This document shows positions 29,626 to 39,638 of a DNA stretch of 64,000 nt, piece after piece; position 1 is the stretch's first letter, and the number at the start of each line of letters is the position of its first letter. The notes under the pieces are model-generated. The model was given only the letters and a program-made list of their open reading frames with translations, had not been told where the DNA came from and searched no databases. The stretch is from Microlunatus kandeliicorticis. GTDB taxonomy: Bacteria > Actinomycetota > Actinomycetes > Propionibacteriales > Propionibacteriaceae. A program made the translations under genes and the position numbers. The stretch is from the NCBI RefSeq assembly GCF_014137855.1, contig NZ_JACGWT010000003.1, positions 62,001 to 126,000 on the forward strand, read 5' to 3'.

Positions 29626-30575
29626 GTCACGCACAGTGTGGCACGCGGGAACACCTGCAACCGTCCCTTGCCGATCGGCTGACCGCAGTTGTCACAGACG
29701 CCGTAGGTGCCCTGCTCGATGTGCTTCAGCGCCAGCTGCGACTGCTCGAGCATCACCCGGGCGTTGTTGGCCAGCGACATCTCGTGGTCGCGCTCGAAGT
29801 TGGTCGAGCCGACGTCGGCGGCGTCGCGGCCGGCGCCGTCGCTGCCGTCGCGGAGCAGGCCGACCAGCTCGGCGTTCGAGGTCTCGATCTGGCCGGAGAG
29901 CCGTTCGACCTCCTGCTCGAGCTCGGTGCGGACCTCGTCGAGCTCCTCGGCGGTCCACGGGTCCTCACCCGGGCGGACCGGCAGGTCCTCGGGCCGGACC
30001 GTGGCGCGGCCGCGGCTCCTGGTCTTGGTGGTGCCGGGCGACGCGGTGCCGGTGGGCAGGCTGTCGGTCTCGGCGCCGGCGGTCGCGGTACGACCCGCGG
30101 TCGCGGTCTTCTTGGTGGTCACTCTGTCCTTCTCGGAGGTCTGCTGGGTCGGCGGGTCGGCCGACCTCGTGGTCCCGGCTCGGGTCGTGCCCGACCGGGT
30201 CGTCGCGCCGGTGTGCTTCGGCGGATGTCCATTCGTCGCCGACGGCCCGCCGGACGCAGCGGTGGCGGTCTTCTTCGCCGTGGTCTTCTCAGCCGACGCC
30301 GTCGTCGGTGCCTTCTTCGCCGGTGTCTTCTTCGCCGAGGCCGTCTTCGCCGGCGCGGCGGCCGGGGTCTTCTTGGCGGCTGCTGTCGTCTTCGCGGCTG
30401 CTGTCTTCTTCGCGGCCGCTGTCTTCTTCGCGGCCGGCGTCTTCTTGGCGGCTGGTTTGGTGGCTGGCGCCTTCGCCGCCGTCTTCTTCGCAGCCGGGGT
30501 CTTCTTCGCGGCCGGCGTCTGCTTCGCGGCTGTCTTGGCGGCCGGCGCCTTCGCCGCCGTCTTCCTGGCAGTCAT
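29598..30575 (-). CDS. TraR/DksA-family zinc-finger protein with long histone H1-like Lys/Ala tail
   Basis: A 325-residue protein. Roughly the first 105 residues are [10 protein letters not shown] repeats like the tail of histone H1 or mycobacterial HupB, followed by a Thr/Gly-rich linker to ~180. The C-terminal part is a DksA/TraR coiled-coil and C4 zinc finger ([23 protein letters not shown]-x2-C). DksA-like proteins act in the RNA polymerase secondary channel; the tail predicts nucleic acid binding. Comparable proteins sit between lspA and divIVA in Streptomyces. The start is ATG 30575, about 50 nt after a good promoter. Confidence 0.88.
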   Translation of the reverse strand: MTARKTAAKAPAAKTAAKQTPAAKKTPAAKKTAAKAPATKPAAKKTPAAKKTAAAKKTAAAKTTAAAKKTPAAAPAKTASAKKTPAKKAPTTASAEKTTAKKTATAASGGPSATNGHPPKHTGATTRSGTTRAGTTRSADPPTQQTSEKDRVTTKKTATAGRTATAGAETDSLPTGTASPGTTKTRSRGRATVRPEDLPVRPGEDPWTAEELDEVRTELEQEVERLSGQIETSNAELVGLLRDGSDGAGRDAADVGSTNFERDHEMSLANNARVMLEQSQLALKHIEQGTYGVCDNCGQPIGKGRLQVFPRATLCVTCKQREERR

Positions 30576-30630
30576 CGTCGACCCACGCCCTGTCGTCGTC
30601 ACGGCCGTCGTCCCGGCCGCCGGTGCGCAG

Positions 30631-30659
30631 ACAGTAGGGCTCGGGGCGCGCGGGTTCAA
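30631..30659 (-). promoter_or_regulatory. Sigma-A promoter of the traR/dksA-lspA-rluD operon
   Basis: Minus strand -35 TTGAAC (30654-30659), 17-bp spacer and -10 TACTGT (30631-30636). The transcription start would be near 30624. Confidence 0.7.
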
Positions 30660-30730
30660 TGACCCGAGGGCAAATGTTTCCTGACCGATGTTTCTCGAGG
30701 CGTTCCTCGACGGCGCTCCGTCGATAGACG

Positions 30731-30762
30731 CCGACGCCCGACCGCGAGCGGTCGGGCGTCGG
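30731..30762. terminator. Perfect 15-bp hairpin after wag31
   Basis: CCGACGCCCGACCGC (30731-30745) and GCGGTCGGGCGTCGG (30748-30762) pair exactly around a 2-nt gap. It lies just after the wag31 stop and before the traR/dksA promoter, so it separates the division cluster from the next operon. There is no U tract. Confidence 0.75.
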
Positions 30763-30810
30763 TGTGGTGGTCGATCGGTGCGGGTGGGGTCGGTCCCCCG
30801 CTCGGCCGGA

Positions 30811-31707
30811 TCAGTGCTGGTCGCCGAGCAGCGCGTCCAGTCGCGGCGTGTCGCTGGTCTGACCGTTCGCGCCGTGGTCGCCCTGGTCGGCGGCGCCGTC
30901 CTGGTGCTGGGCGGTGTCCGGGGCGTCCCCGTGGGCGGCAGTGCCGGACGGCTGCGCAGCCTGGTCGAGCAGCGCCGGGTTGCCGGCCGGGCGCGCCGAG
31001 TGGTTCTCGACCGTCTCGAGCTGCTGGCGCAGGTGGGTGCGCAGGTTGTCGCGGTACTGCTGCTCGAACGAGCGGAGCTCGGCGACCGACTGGGTCAGCC
31101 CCTCGCGCTCGCGCTCGAGCTGACCGAACAGCTCGGACCGCTTGCTGTTGGTCTCCTGGTCGAGCTGGTCCGCACGCTGCTGGGCCTCGGTGCGGACGCG
31201 GTCGGCGTTGACCCGGGCCTCGCTCTCGATCCGCTCGGCGCGGGTGCGGGCGCCGGTGGTCACCTGGTGCGCGGTCCGGTTGGCCTCGTCGCGGATCCGC
31301 TTCGCGTCCTCCTCGGCCTCGCTGACCAGCTTCTCGGCCTGGTCGGTGGAGAGCTCGACGAGCCGGACGACGGCGGCGCTGGCTTCCTTGCTGGTGGTCA
31401 CCACGATGGTCTCGCGGCCGGCCGGGGCCGGGGTCTGCGCGACCGGCTGCTCGGTCCGGGTCTCGACCTCCGGCTCAGGCTTCGGCTCAGGCTTCGGCTC
31501 GGGCTTCGGCTCAGGCGCCGGCGCGGCCTGCTCGGCCGGGCGCCCGCCCTCGGCGACCTGCTTCTTGAGGTTCTCGTTCTCCTCGAGCAGCCGGGCCAGG
31601 CCCTCCTCGACGTGGTCGACGAACTCGTCGACGTCGAGCACCTCGTACCCCGAGCGCTTGGCCATCCGGAACTTGATGTTCCGCACCTCGTCCAACGTCA
31701 GCGACAT
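30811..31707 (-). CDS. wag31: DivIVA/Wag31 polar growth and septum protein
   Basis: A 298-residue coiled-coil protein. The N-terminal DivIVA membrane-binding domain reads LTLDEVRNIKFRMAKRSGYEVLDVDEFVDHVEEGL, followed by a Lys/Glu/Pro-rich spacer (PEPKPEPKPEPEVE) and a long coiled coil with many Arg/Glu/Ala heptads. Wag31 marks curved membrane at poles and septa and recruits wall-synthesis enzymes. The start ATG 31707 has GAGG upstream. The 220-bp gap before it holds a TAACGT -10 candidate but no clear -35. Confidence 0.93.
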   Translation of the reverse strand: MSLTLDEVRNIKFRMAKRSGYEVLDVDEFVDHVEEGLARLLEENENLKKQVAEGGRPAEQAAPAPEPKPEPKPEPKPEPEVETRTEQPVAQTPAPAGRETIVVTTSKEASAAVVRLVELSTDQAEKLVSEAEEDAKRIRDEANRTAHQVTTGARTRAERIESEARVNADRVRTEAQQRADQLDQETNSKRSELFGQLEREREGLTQSVAELRSFEQQYRDNLRTHLRQQLETVENHSARPAGNPALLDQAAQPSGTAAHGDAPDTAQHQDGAADQGDHGANGQTSDTPRLDALLGDQH

Positions 31708-31927
31708 CTTCCACCTCGAACGGTCCGTCAACTCTGATGTGCGCCGCACGGATCCGCGCAGAGCGGGTCGACGTGCGGTCGCAGGATGCGGCATCCCCCC
31801 GACGCACCCCGGCGGCCAACGTTAACCGATGGCTCAGGTGCACTGCACGGCAGCACCGCGCGCACTGCCCGCACGCTCAGCCGAGCCGGCGGGAGCGGGC
31901 GGGTGGTCCGACCGGATCAGGCGAGGA

Positions 31928-32224
31928 TCAGCGGGCGAAGAAGACGTAGGAGTTGATCCGCATCAGCACGCTGACGAGGATCGCCAGCCCGATGAAGGCC
32001 AGGTCGAGCATCATGTTGCCGATCCGCACCGGCGGGAGGATCCGGCGGAGCGCGCGGAGCGGCGGGTCGGTGATCGTGTAGATCACCTCGGCGACCACCA
32101 GGAGGGCGCCGCGCGGCTGCCAGTCACGCACCAGGACGGGCACCCAGGACAGGATCATCCGGCCGAACAGCACCAGCAGGAAGATCCACAGGATCCAGTA
32201 GATGATCGTTCCGATGATGAGCAC
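31928..32224 (-). CDS. YggT family membrane protein
   Basis: A 98-residue protein with two membrane segments (IIYWILWIFLLVLFGRMILSW and LAFIGLAILVSVLMRI) and the family hallmark ITDPPLRALRRILPP. YggT/YlmG proteins sit beside sepF in most Gram-positive bacteria and influence nucleoid and septum organisation. It starts at GTG 32224, about 86 bp after sepF. Confidence 0.9.
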   Translation of the reverse strand: MLIIGTIIYWILWIFLLVLFGRMILSWVPVLVRDWQPRGALLVVAEVIYTITDPPLRALRRILPPVRIGNMMLDLAFIGLAILVSVLMRINSYVFFAR

Positions 32225-32310
32225 TTGCGGTCGTGCCTCGCGTCCTTCGTCGGGGTGACCGGGCGGTCCGGCCGTGGAACCTCGTCACCGGCCGGCGCGC
32301 AGGCTGCGGC

Positions 32311-32895
32311 TCAGCTCTGGTTGAAGAAGCCGCCGGCGATGCGCTCCTTGTCCTCCGCAGCCACGTTCACGTTCTGCGGCGACAGCAGGAACACCTTGCT
32401 GGTGACGCGTTCGATAGTGCCACGCAGACCAAAGATGAGACCAGCCGCGAAGTCGACCAGGCGCTTCGCGTCGACGTCCTCCATGCCGGAGAGGTTCATG
32501 ATGACCGGGACGCCGTCGCGGAAGTGCTCACCGATCGTGCGCGCCTCGTTGTAGGTGCGCGGGTGCACGGTGACGATCCGCGACAGGTCGGCGCGCTGCG
32601 GGGTGGCCGGCGCCGCCGGCGGGGTCGGACGACGCGGTTCGAGCGTGGTCACGCTGGCGCTCCGGTTCTCGGGACGGCCGTAGAGCTCGGCCGAGGACGC
32701 GGCGGCCGGTGCCGTCTCGCGCCCGGTCCCCCGGATCGGCTGCGAGGGCTCGTCGAGCAGCTCGTCACGGTTGACGCTCTCGGTGTTCTCGTTGTCGTCC
32801 GGGTAGTCCGCGTAGCGATCGTCGGCGTAGTCGGGGTAGCGGTCGTCGGTGACCAGACCCAGCCACGCCGCTGCCCGCTTCAGCCGTTCCGCCAT
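32311..32895 (-). CDS. sepF: Cell division protein SepF
   Basis: A 194-residue SepF, the membrane anchor of FtsZ in actinobacteria, which lack FtsA and ZipA. An amphipathic N-terminal helix ([15 protein letters not shown]) is followed by an acidic Asp/Tyr-rich linker and the C-terminal dimer domain ([31 protein letters not shown]). The gene directly follows ftsZ: pgeF and yggS, normally in between, are missing. Confidence 0.95.
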   Translation of the reverse strand: MAERLKRAAAWLGLVTDDRYPDYADDRYADYPDDNENTESVNRDELLDEPSQPIRGTGRETAPAAASSAELYGRPENRSASVTTLEPRRPTPPAAPATPQRADLSRIVTVHPRTYNEARTIGEHFRDGVPVIMNLSGMEDVDAKRLVDFAAGLIFGLRGTIERVTSKVFLLSPQNVNVAAEDKERIAGGFFNQS

Positions 32896-33049
32896 GTGTG
32901 TTGCCCTCTCCTGCCGCGGTTCCCGGGGTCACCCGGGCCGCCCGAACCTCCGACGCGTCGAGGCTACCGGCCGGGGCCCGGTCCGCCGCCCAACGGGACG
33001 GGACGACACGCCAGGAGTTGACCGGTTCGCCGTGCGCCCGGAACGCGGA

Positions 33050-33082
33050 CGGCCCGGTCCCCTCGGGTGAGGGGCCGGGCCG
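33050..33082 (-). terminator. Hairpin after ftsZ
   Basis: CGGCCCGGTCCCCTC (33050-33064), loop GGGT, GAGGGGCCGGGCCG (33069-33082): a 14-bp stem with a single bulge 46 bp after the ftsZ stop. It would separate ftsZ from sepF. Confidence 0.65.
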
Positions 33083-33127
33083 GGCGTGGCTCGAGCCGGA
33101 CTGCTCGGACGGACGACCTGTCTCGGA

Positions 33128-34372
<1,245 letters not shown>

Positions 34373-34575
34373 GAATTCCGCCTCTTTCGCCTCGGGTACG
34401 TCCGGTCGCACGCCAAGTCTCAACCTGAGGTCCATGGGGAAGAGACACACACTGCATCTGACCGGCGCGCTGGTCAGGCTATGAGAAAGCCGAGAAGGGT
34501 GTCCAACAGATCGAGCGTGTCCCGGCGGTGACCTGGAAAAGGCCGGAATTGTCTCGACGTGAGGTTGACCCTGAT
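34373..34575 (-). other. ftsZ upstream region, candidate promoter
   Basis: This part of the ftsQ-ftsZ gap has no credible gene. On the minus strand TTGGAC is followed 19 bp later by TAGCCT, a weak sigma-A promoter candidate about 100 nt before ftsZ. Base composition is less GC-rich than the neighbouring coding DNA, as expected of a control region. Confidence 0.4.
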
Positions 34576-34770
34576 GCGCTTCGACAGGCTCAGCGCGCGG
34601 AAGGGAGCGGCTCAGCGCGCGGGAGCGCTTCGACAGGCTCAGCGCGCGGGGAGCGCTTCGACAGGCTCAGCGCGCGGGGAGCGCTTCGACAGGCTCAGCG
34701 CGCGGGGAGCGCTTCGACAGGCTCAGCGCGCGGAAGCGCTTCGACAGGCTCAGCGCGCGGAAGGAGCCGC
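34576..34770. repeat. 28-bp tandem repeat array in the ftsQ-ftsZ gap
   Basis: Copies begin at 34625, 34653, 34681, 34709 and 34736 (steps 28, 28, 28, 27), with an outlying copy at 34576 and a degenerate remnant between. Each holds GCGCTTCGACAGGCTCAG followed by CGCGCGGGGA or a close variant. Adjacent copies are identical, which points to recent amplification. Confidence 0.92.
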
Positions 34771-34793
34771 TCAGCGGGTGGAGCGGAGTGAGG

Positions 34794-35537
34794 TCAGCGC
34801 CGGATGGCCGGGAAGTCCGGAGCGGAGACGTCGTAGCGGGAGCCCTTGTGGTCGAGCAGGGCGGCCAGCACCCGCGCCTTGTCGGCGTTCCGCTCGGCGT
34901 CGCCCCAGAAGACGGTCCGGTTGCGGGTCAGCTGCAGGGTGATCGAATCGACGGTGGTCGCGCCGACGGTGTCGACCTGGCGGGCGATGTCGGGCGGCAG
35001 CGAGCCCATCACGGTGGCGACCTGGGTGAGCAGGGTCGCGTTGCCCGGGTCGACGGTGGCCAGAGCGGTGCCCGCGGGCCGGTCGGCCTGGACCCGGTAG
35101 GCGACGCCGTTGGCGTCGATCAGCACGTACCCGGCGGCCTGCTGGACGACCAGCGCCGGCGTCCGCTCGGTCACCGTGATCACCACGGTGTCGGGCCAGG
35201 ACCGCTGGACCCGGGCGTTCGCGACCTCGCGGAGCGCATCGACCCGGCGGGTGATCGCGCCCAGGTCGAGCCGGGCCAGCGAGACCCCCGGCGGCACCGC
35301 CGCGGCGCGGCGGACGTCGGCCTGGGTCAGCACCCGGGTGCCGTGCACCTCGACGGTGCGGGCGGCGAACAGCGAGCTGAAGCCGACGACCACGATCGCG
35401 GCGGCGACCAGCACCAGCGCCAGCAACGGGATCAGCACCTTGAGCAGCAGCCGCCGCCGACCCCGCCGACGGCGCCAGTCGAGGGCGACCGTCGCGTCGG
35501 TGACCGGCTCGCGGTTCTTCGTCGCCACCGGGCTCAT
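34794..35537 (-). CDS. ftsQ: Cell division protein FtsQ
   Basis: A 247-residue bitopic protein: a basic cytoplasmic start, one membrane helix (VLIPLLALVLVAAAIVVVGF), an extracytoplasmic POTRA domain (TVEVHGTRVLTQADVRRAAAV) and the FtsQ/DivIB beta domain (VQRSWPDTVVITVTERTPALVV). It scaffolds FtsL and the divisome outside the membrane. The ATG overlaps the murC stop by 4 bp. Confidence 0.95.
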   Translation of the reverse strand: MSPVATKNREPVTDATVALDWRRRRGRRRLLLKVLIPLLALVLVAAAIVVVGFSSLFAARTVEVHGTRVLTQADVRRAAAVPPGVSLARLDLGAITRRVDALREVANARVQRSWPDTVVITVTERTPALVVQQAAGYVLIDANGVAYRVQADRPAGTALATVDPGNATLLTQVATVMGSLPPDIARQVDTVGATTVDSITLQLTRNRTVFWGDAERNADKARVLAALLDHKGSRYDVSAPDFPAIRR

Positions 35538-37111
35538 CGGGACTCCCCTCGGTCGGCGCGGGACGGGTCGCCGGACGGACCGGCACCGGACGGACCGGCA
35601 CCGGACGGACCGGCGGTCTCCGGATCGGTGGTCGCGGCCGCGAGCGCCGTCTCGGCGGCGGCGAGCTGCTCGACGATCAGCGGCGCGATCTTGGTGACGT
35701 CACCGCAGCCGAGCGTGACCACCAGGTCCCCGGGCCGGGCCAGTCCGGCGACGGTGGCCGGGGTCGCGGCCCAGGTCGGTTCGTAGGTCACGTGCGCAGT
35801 GCCGGGCGGCACCGCGTCGGCCACCAGGGCGCCGGTGATCCCGGGGATCGGGTCCTCGCGGTCGCCGCAGACGTCCATCACCACCGCCTCGTCGGCGGGC
35901 ACCAAGGCCTGGCCGAACTCGGCGAAGAAGTCCCGGGTGCGGGTGTAGAGGTGCGGCTGCATGACCGCGATCAGCCGGCCGCCGTCGAGCCCGGTCCGGG
36001 CCGCGCGGACGGTGTTGGCCACCTCGGTCGGGTGGTGGGCGTAGTCGTCGAAGACCCGGACGCCCGCCGCGGTGCCGACCAGCTGGAAACGGCGGTAGGT
36101 GCCCGGGAAGTGGCTCAGCGCGTCGCGCACCTCGGCGTCGGGGTGGTCGAGCCAGCGCGCGACCGCGTAGGCGGCCGCGGCGTTGGAGACGTTGTAGTCC
36201 CCCGGCACCGCCAGCCGCACCTCGCCGCCGGTCCCGGGGACCCCGAGGGCACCGGTGGCGTCGGTCAGCCGAAACGCCGAACCGGTGCCGCGGTAGCTCT
36301 CGTCGGTGATCCGGACGTCGGCGTCGGCGGCCCGGCCGAAGGTGACGATCCGGGCGGCGGTGCCGCGCTCGCGGAGCCGGCCGGTCAGCTCGACCGCACC
36401 GGGTTCGTCGGCGCTGACCACCAGCAGCCGGAGCCCGGGCGCAGAGGCGAACCGGGCGAATCCCTCGCGGTAGTTCTCGCCGGTGCCCCAGTTGACCAGG
36501 TGGTCGGGGTCGACGTTGGTGACCACCGCGACCTCGACCGGGTACTGGAGGAACGACCCGTCGCTCTCGTCGGCCTCGACCACGAAGTCGGGACCCGCGC
36601 CGTGGTGCCCGCCGGTCTTGCTGCCGCCGACCCGGCCCGGGTGGTAGAGCGCGCCGCCGATCACGTACGACGGGTCCGCGTCCAGCCGGGTGAGCACCTC
36701 GGCGATCATCCCGGTGGTGGTGGTCTTGCCGTGGGTACCGGCCACGGCGATGCCGCGCTTGCCACGGACCAGGGCGGCCAGCGCGACGCTGCGGTGCAGC
36801 ACCGGCAGCCCGCGACGGCGGGCCTCGGCCAGCTCCGGGTTGTCCTCGCGGATCGCCGAGCTGGCCACCACCGCGCGGGCGTCGCCGAGCTGCTCGGCGG
36901 CGTGACCCACGTGGGTGCGGACGCCGGCCGCGGCCAAACTGCGCAGGTAGTCCGAGTCCTGCCGGTCGCTGCCGCTGACTGCGATCCCGCGCTGGGCGTA
37001 GACGGTCGCGACACCGTTCATCCCGGAGCCGCCGATGGCGATGAAGTGCAGCGGGCCGAGGGCCTCGGGGTCGGGCAACCGGTCGACCGGCACCGGGTCG
37101 ATCAGACTCAC
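35534..37111 (-). CDS. murC: UDP-N-acetylmuramate-L-alanine ligase MurC
   Basis: A 525-residue Mur ligase adding L-Ala to UDP-MurNAc. An N-terminal Rossmann part (HFIAIGGSGMNGVA) is followed by the ATP loop AGTHGKTTTTGM and the central DESDGSF and VTNVDPDHL motifs. The last ~30 residues contain repeated GPSGA units encoded by an 18-bp DNA repeat and are not part of the fold. The GTG at 37111 overlaps the murG stop by 4 bp. Confidence 0.97.
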   Translation of the reverse strand: MSLIDPVPVDRLPDPEALGPLHFIAIGGSGMNGVATVYAQRGIAVSGSDRQDSDYLRSLAAAGVRTHVGHAAEQLGDARAVVASSAIREDNPELAEARRRGLPVLHRSVALAALVRGKRGIAVAGTHGKTTTTGMIAEVLTRLDADPSYVIGGALYHPGRVGGSKTGGHHGAGPDFVVEADESDGSFLQYPVEVAVVTNVDPDHLVNWGTGENYREGFARFASAPGLRLLVVSADEPGAVELTGRLRERGTAARIVTFGRAADADVRITDESYRGTGSAFRLTDATGALGVPGTGGEVRLAVPGDYNVSNAAAAYAVARWLDHPDAEVRDALSHFPGTYRRFQLVGTAAGVRVFDDYAHHPTEVANTVRAARTGLDGGRLIAVMQPHLYTRTRDFFAEFGQALVPADEAVVMDVCGDREDPIPGITGALVADAVPPGTAHVTYEPTWAATPATVAGLARPGDLVVTLGCGDVTKIAPLIVEQLAAAETALAAATTDPETAGPSGAGPSGAGPSGDPSRADRGESR

Positions 37112-38292
37112 CGCTCCCCCTCCGTGTTCCCCGTCGTGGTCCGTCGGCCGGGCGTCCCGCCGGCGGCGACCTCGAGGGTCAGCCGGGCCAGCCGCTCGGC
37201 CGCGTCGACCACGGCGACACTACGGGTCGCCGTCGCCATCGCGGCCAGCTGTTCGCGGTCGGTGATCAGCCCGGGCACCAGGTCGGTCAGCCGCTCGGCG
37301 GTGCAGTCGGCGTCGGGCAGCAGGCGACCACCGCCGACCCGGACCACCGCGACCGCGTTCTTGGCCTGCTCGCCGTTGCCGACCGGGTAGGGCACGAAGA
37401 GGGCCGGCAGCCCGGCCACCGCGGTCTCGAGCACCGTGCTGGCCCCGGACCGGCAGAGCACCAGGTCGGCGGCGGCGTAGGCCCGTTCCATCCCGTCGAC
37501 GTAGCCGACCGGACGGTAGGCCGCCCCGGTGCCGGGGTCGACCACCTCGACGTCGGCGGCGGTGACGTTCTTGCCGCCGAGCACGTGCAGTACCTGGATG
37601 CCACGGGCCAGCAGCTGCTCCTTGGCCCCGAGCACCGCGGTGTTGATCGACCGGGCCCCCTGCGACCCGCCGGTGACCAGCAGCAGCGGCTGGTCGTCGC
37701 GGAAGCCCCAGTCGGTCCGGGTCTCGCGGCGGAGCGCGGCGCGGTCGAGTCCGGGGTCCGCCAGCGCGGTGATCGCGGTCCGCAGCGGGAGCCCGAGGTG
37801 CCGGGCGTGCGGCAGCGGGGTGTCCGGGAACGAGGTGGCGACGTGCTCGGTGAACCGGGCGGCCAGCCGGTTGGCGAGCCCGGGGACGGCGTTCTGCTCG
37901 TGGATGACGATCGGCACCCGGAGCCGTCGGGCGGCCAGGTAGACCGGGGTGGAGACGTAGCCGCCGAAGCCGAGCACCACGTCCGCCTCGACCCGCCGGA
38001 GCACCGCGGCGGCGTCGGCGACGGCACGGCGGAGCCGGCCGGGGACGGCGAGCAGGTCGGGGCCGGGTCGGCGCGGCATCGGCACCGGCGGGATCAGCTC
38101 GAGCGGCAGCCCGGCGGCCGGGACGGTGTGGGTCTCGAGCCCGCGGGCCGTGCCGACGGCGGTGAGCCGGACGCCGGGCGCCAGCACCCGGAGCTGTTCG
38201 GCGGTGGCGATCAGCGGCGAGGTGTGGCCGGCGCTGCCGCCGCCGGCCAGCACGACGCTCACCGGCGGCACCGAGGGGGTCGGCTCGCTCAT
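37108..38292 (-). CDS. murG: UDP-GlcNAc:lipid I transferase MurG
   Basis: A 394-residue GT28 glycosyltransferase making lipid II from lipid I at the inner membrane face. The N-terminal glycine loop is VVLAGGGSAGHTSPLIA, with family blocks GFGGYVSTPVYLAA, HEQNAVPGLANRL, VTGGSQGARSIN and the donor-site motif CRSGASTVLE. The ATG at 38292 overlaps the ftsW stop and its own stop overlaps murC, so the three are coupled. Confidence 0.97.
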   Translation of the reverse strand: MSEPTPSVPPVSVVLAGGGSAGHTSPLIATAEQLRVLAPGVRLTAVGTARGLETHTVPAAGLPLELIPPVPMPRRPGPDLLAVPGRLRRAVADAAAVLRRVEADVVLGFGGYVSTPVYLAARRLRVPIVIHEQNAVPGLANRLAARFTEHVATSFPDTPLPHARHLGLPLRTAITALADPGLDRAALRRETRTDWGFRDDQPLLLVTGGSQGARSINTAVLGAKEQLLARGIQVLHVLGGKNVTAADVEVVDPGTGAAYRPVGYVDGMERAYAAADLVLCRSGASTVLETAVAGLPALFVPYPVGNGEQAKNAVAVVRVGGGRLLPDADCTAERLTDLVPGLITDREQLAAMATATRSVAVVDAAERLARLTLEVAAGGTPGRRTTTGNTEGER

Positions 38293-39599
38293 CGGCGACG
38301 GCCACCCCGGCTACCGACCACGGTGGTCATCGCCGGCCGGTGCTTGGCGCGACGGGCGCCGAGCGCCTCGAGCGCCGCCGGCTCGCGCCGGGCGCAGCTG
38401 ACCAGCAGGCCGAGGGCCAGGGTGTTGGCGATCAGCGCCGAGCCGCCGTAGGAGACCATCGGCAGCGGGACGCCGGCGATCGGCATCAGCCGGAGCACGA
38501 CGCCGAGGTTGATCAGCGCCTGGACCATGAACCAGGCGGTGATCCCGGCCGAGACGTAGCGGTTGAAGCTCTCGGTCGAGCGCAGCGCGATCCGGATGCC
38601 GGCGTAGCCGAGGACCAGGAACAGCAACAGCACCATCAGGCTGCCGACCAGCCCGAGCTCCTCGCCGATCACGGCGAAGATGTAGTCGCTGTAGGCGACC
38701 GGCAGGCTGCCCCACTTCTGCCGGCTGGCGCCGAGCCCGAGCCCCCACCAGCCGCCGGAGGCGATCGCCAGGGTGGCTACGGTCGACTGCAGGTTGGTCC
38801 CGTCGACGTCGTGGGTCGGGTTGAGGAACGCGTTCAGCCGGGCCATCCGGTTGGGGCTGGTGACGAAGAGCCCGACCACGCCGAGCCCGCCGCCTACCCC
38901 GAGACCGAGCAGCACGCGGGTCGGCGCCCCGACGATCCACAGGATCGCTGCGACGATCCCGGCGACCACCACCGCGGTTCCGGCGTCGCCCTGGAAGACG
39001 ATCAGCAGGATGACGATCGCCGAGACCGGCAGGAACGGGATCAGCAGGTGCTTGGGCTGGTCGAGCAGCTTCTCCTTGCGGGCCAGCACGTCGGCGGCCC
39101 AGACGATCAGCGCGAGCTTGGCGAACTCCGAGGGCTGGATCTGCAGCGCGGCGGTGCCCAGCCGGAGCCAGTTCCGGTTGCCGCCGACGGTCACCCCGAG
39201 CGGGGTGTAGGTGAGGATCAGCAGCACGCAGGCCAGGAACAGCGCGGGCCAGGCGACCAGCCGGATCCTGGACGGCGGCAGGGTGGCGGCGACCACCGCG
39301 CCGACCAGCCCGACCAGCAGGAAGACGACCTGGCGCTTGACGTAGTAGTAGGCGTCGCCGAACGACTCGAGCGCGACCACGCTGGAGGCGGAGAGCACCA
39401 TCAGCACCCCGAGACCGAGCAGCAGGCCAGCGGCCGCGACCACCAGGTGGAAGCTGGTCATCGGCCGGTCGAGCACCGCGCGGACCCAGCCCCAGACGTC
39501 GGCCCGGCCGGTCTCCGGACGGGTGGCCAGCCGATCGGTGTCGCCGCCCTCGCCGCGGACCCGGCCGCGGACTCCGGGTGATCCGCTGGTCAACGTCAC
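38289..39599 (-). CDS. ftsW: Lipid II polymerase FtsW
   Basis: A 436-residue SEDS-family glycosyltransferase that polymerises septal peptidoglycan with FtsI. About ten membrane helices follow a ~50-residue cytoplasmic start. SEDS landmarks are present: NRNWLRLGTAALQIQPSEFAKL, the extracellular loop with GGWWGLGLGASRQKWGSLP and the catalytic-region Asp in AYSDYIFAVIGEELG, and PMVSYGGSALIAN. The start is GTG 39599, 39 bp after the murD stop. Confidence 0.96.
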   Translation of the reverse strand: MTLTSGSPGVRGRVRGEGGDTDRLATRPETGRADVWGWVRAVLDRPMTSFHLVVAAAGLLLGLGVLMVLSASSVVALESFGDAYYYVKRQVVFLLVGLVGAVVAATLPPSRIRLVAWPALFLACVLLILTYTPLGVTVGGNRNWLRLGTAALQIQPSEFAKLALIVWAADVLARKEKLLDQPKHLLIPFLPVSAIVILLIVFQGDAGTAVVVAGIVAAILWIVGAPTRVLLGLGVGGGLGVVGLFVTSPNRMARLNAFLNPTHDVDGTNLQSTVATLAIASGGWWGLGLGASRQKWGSLPVAYSDYIFAVIGEELGLVGSLMVLLLFLVLGYAGIRIALRSTESFNRYVSAGITAWFMVQALINLGVVLRLMPIAGVPLPMVSYGGSALIANTLALGLLVSCARREPAALEALGARRAKHRPAMTTVVGSRGGRRR

Positions 39600-39638
39600 G
39601 GCGTCACTCTCCTGATCTGCGAGGCGGCCCCGACGCGG

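Noticed and set aside
34576-34770. CRISPR-like array
   Set aside because: The units abut each other with no unique spacers and no cas genes are near; it is a tandem minisatellite.
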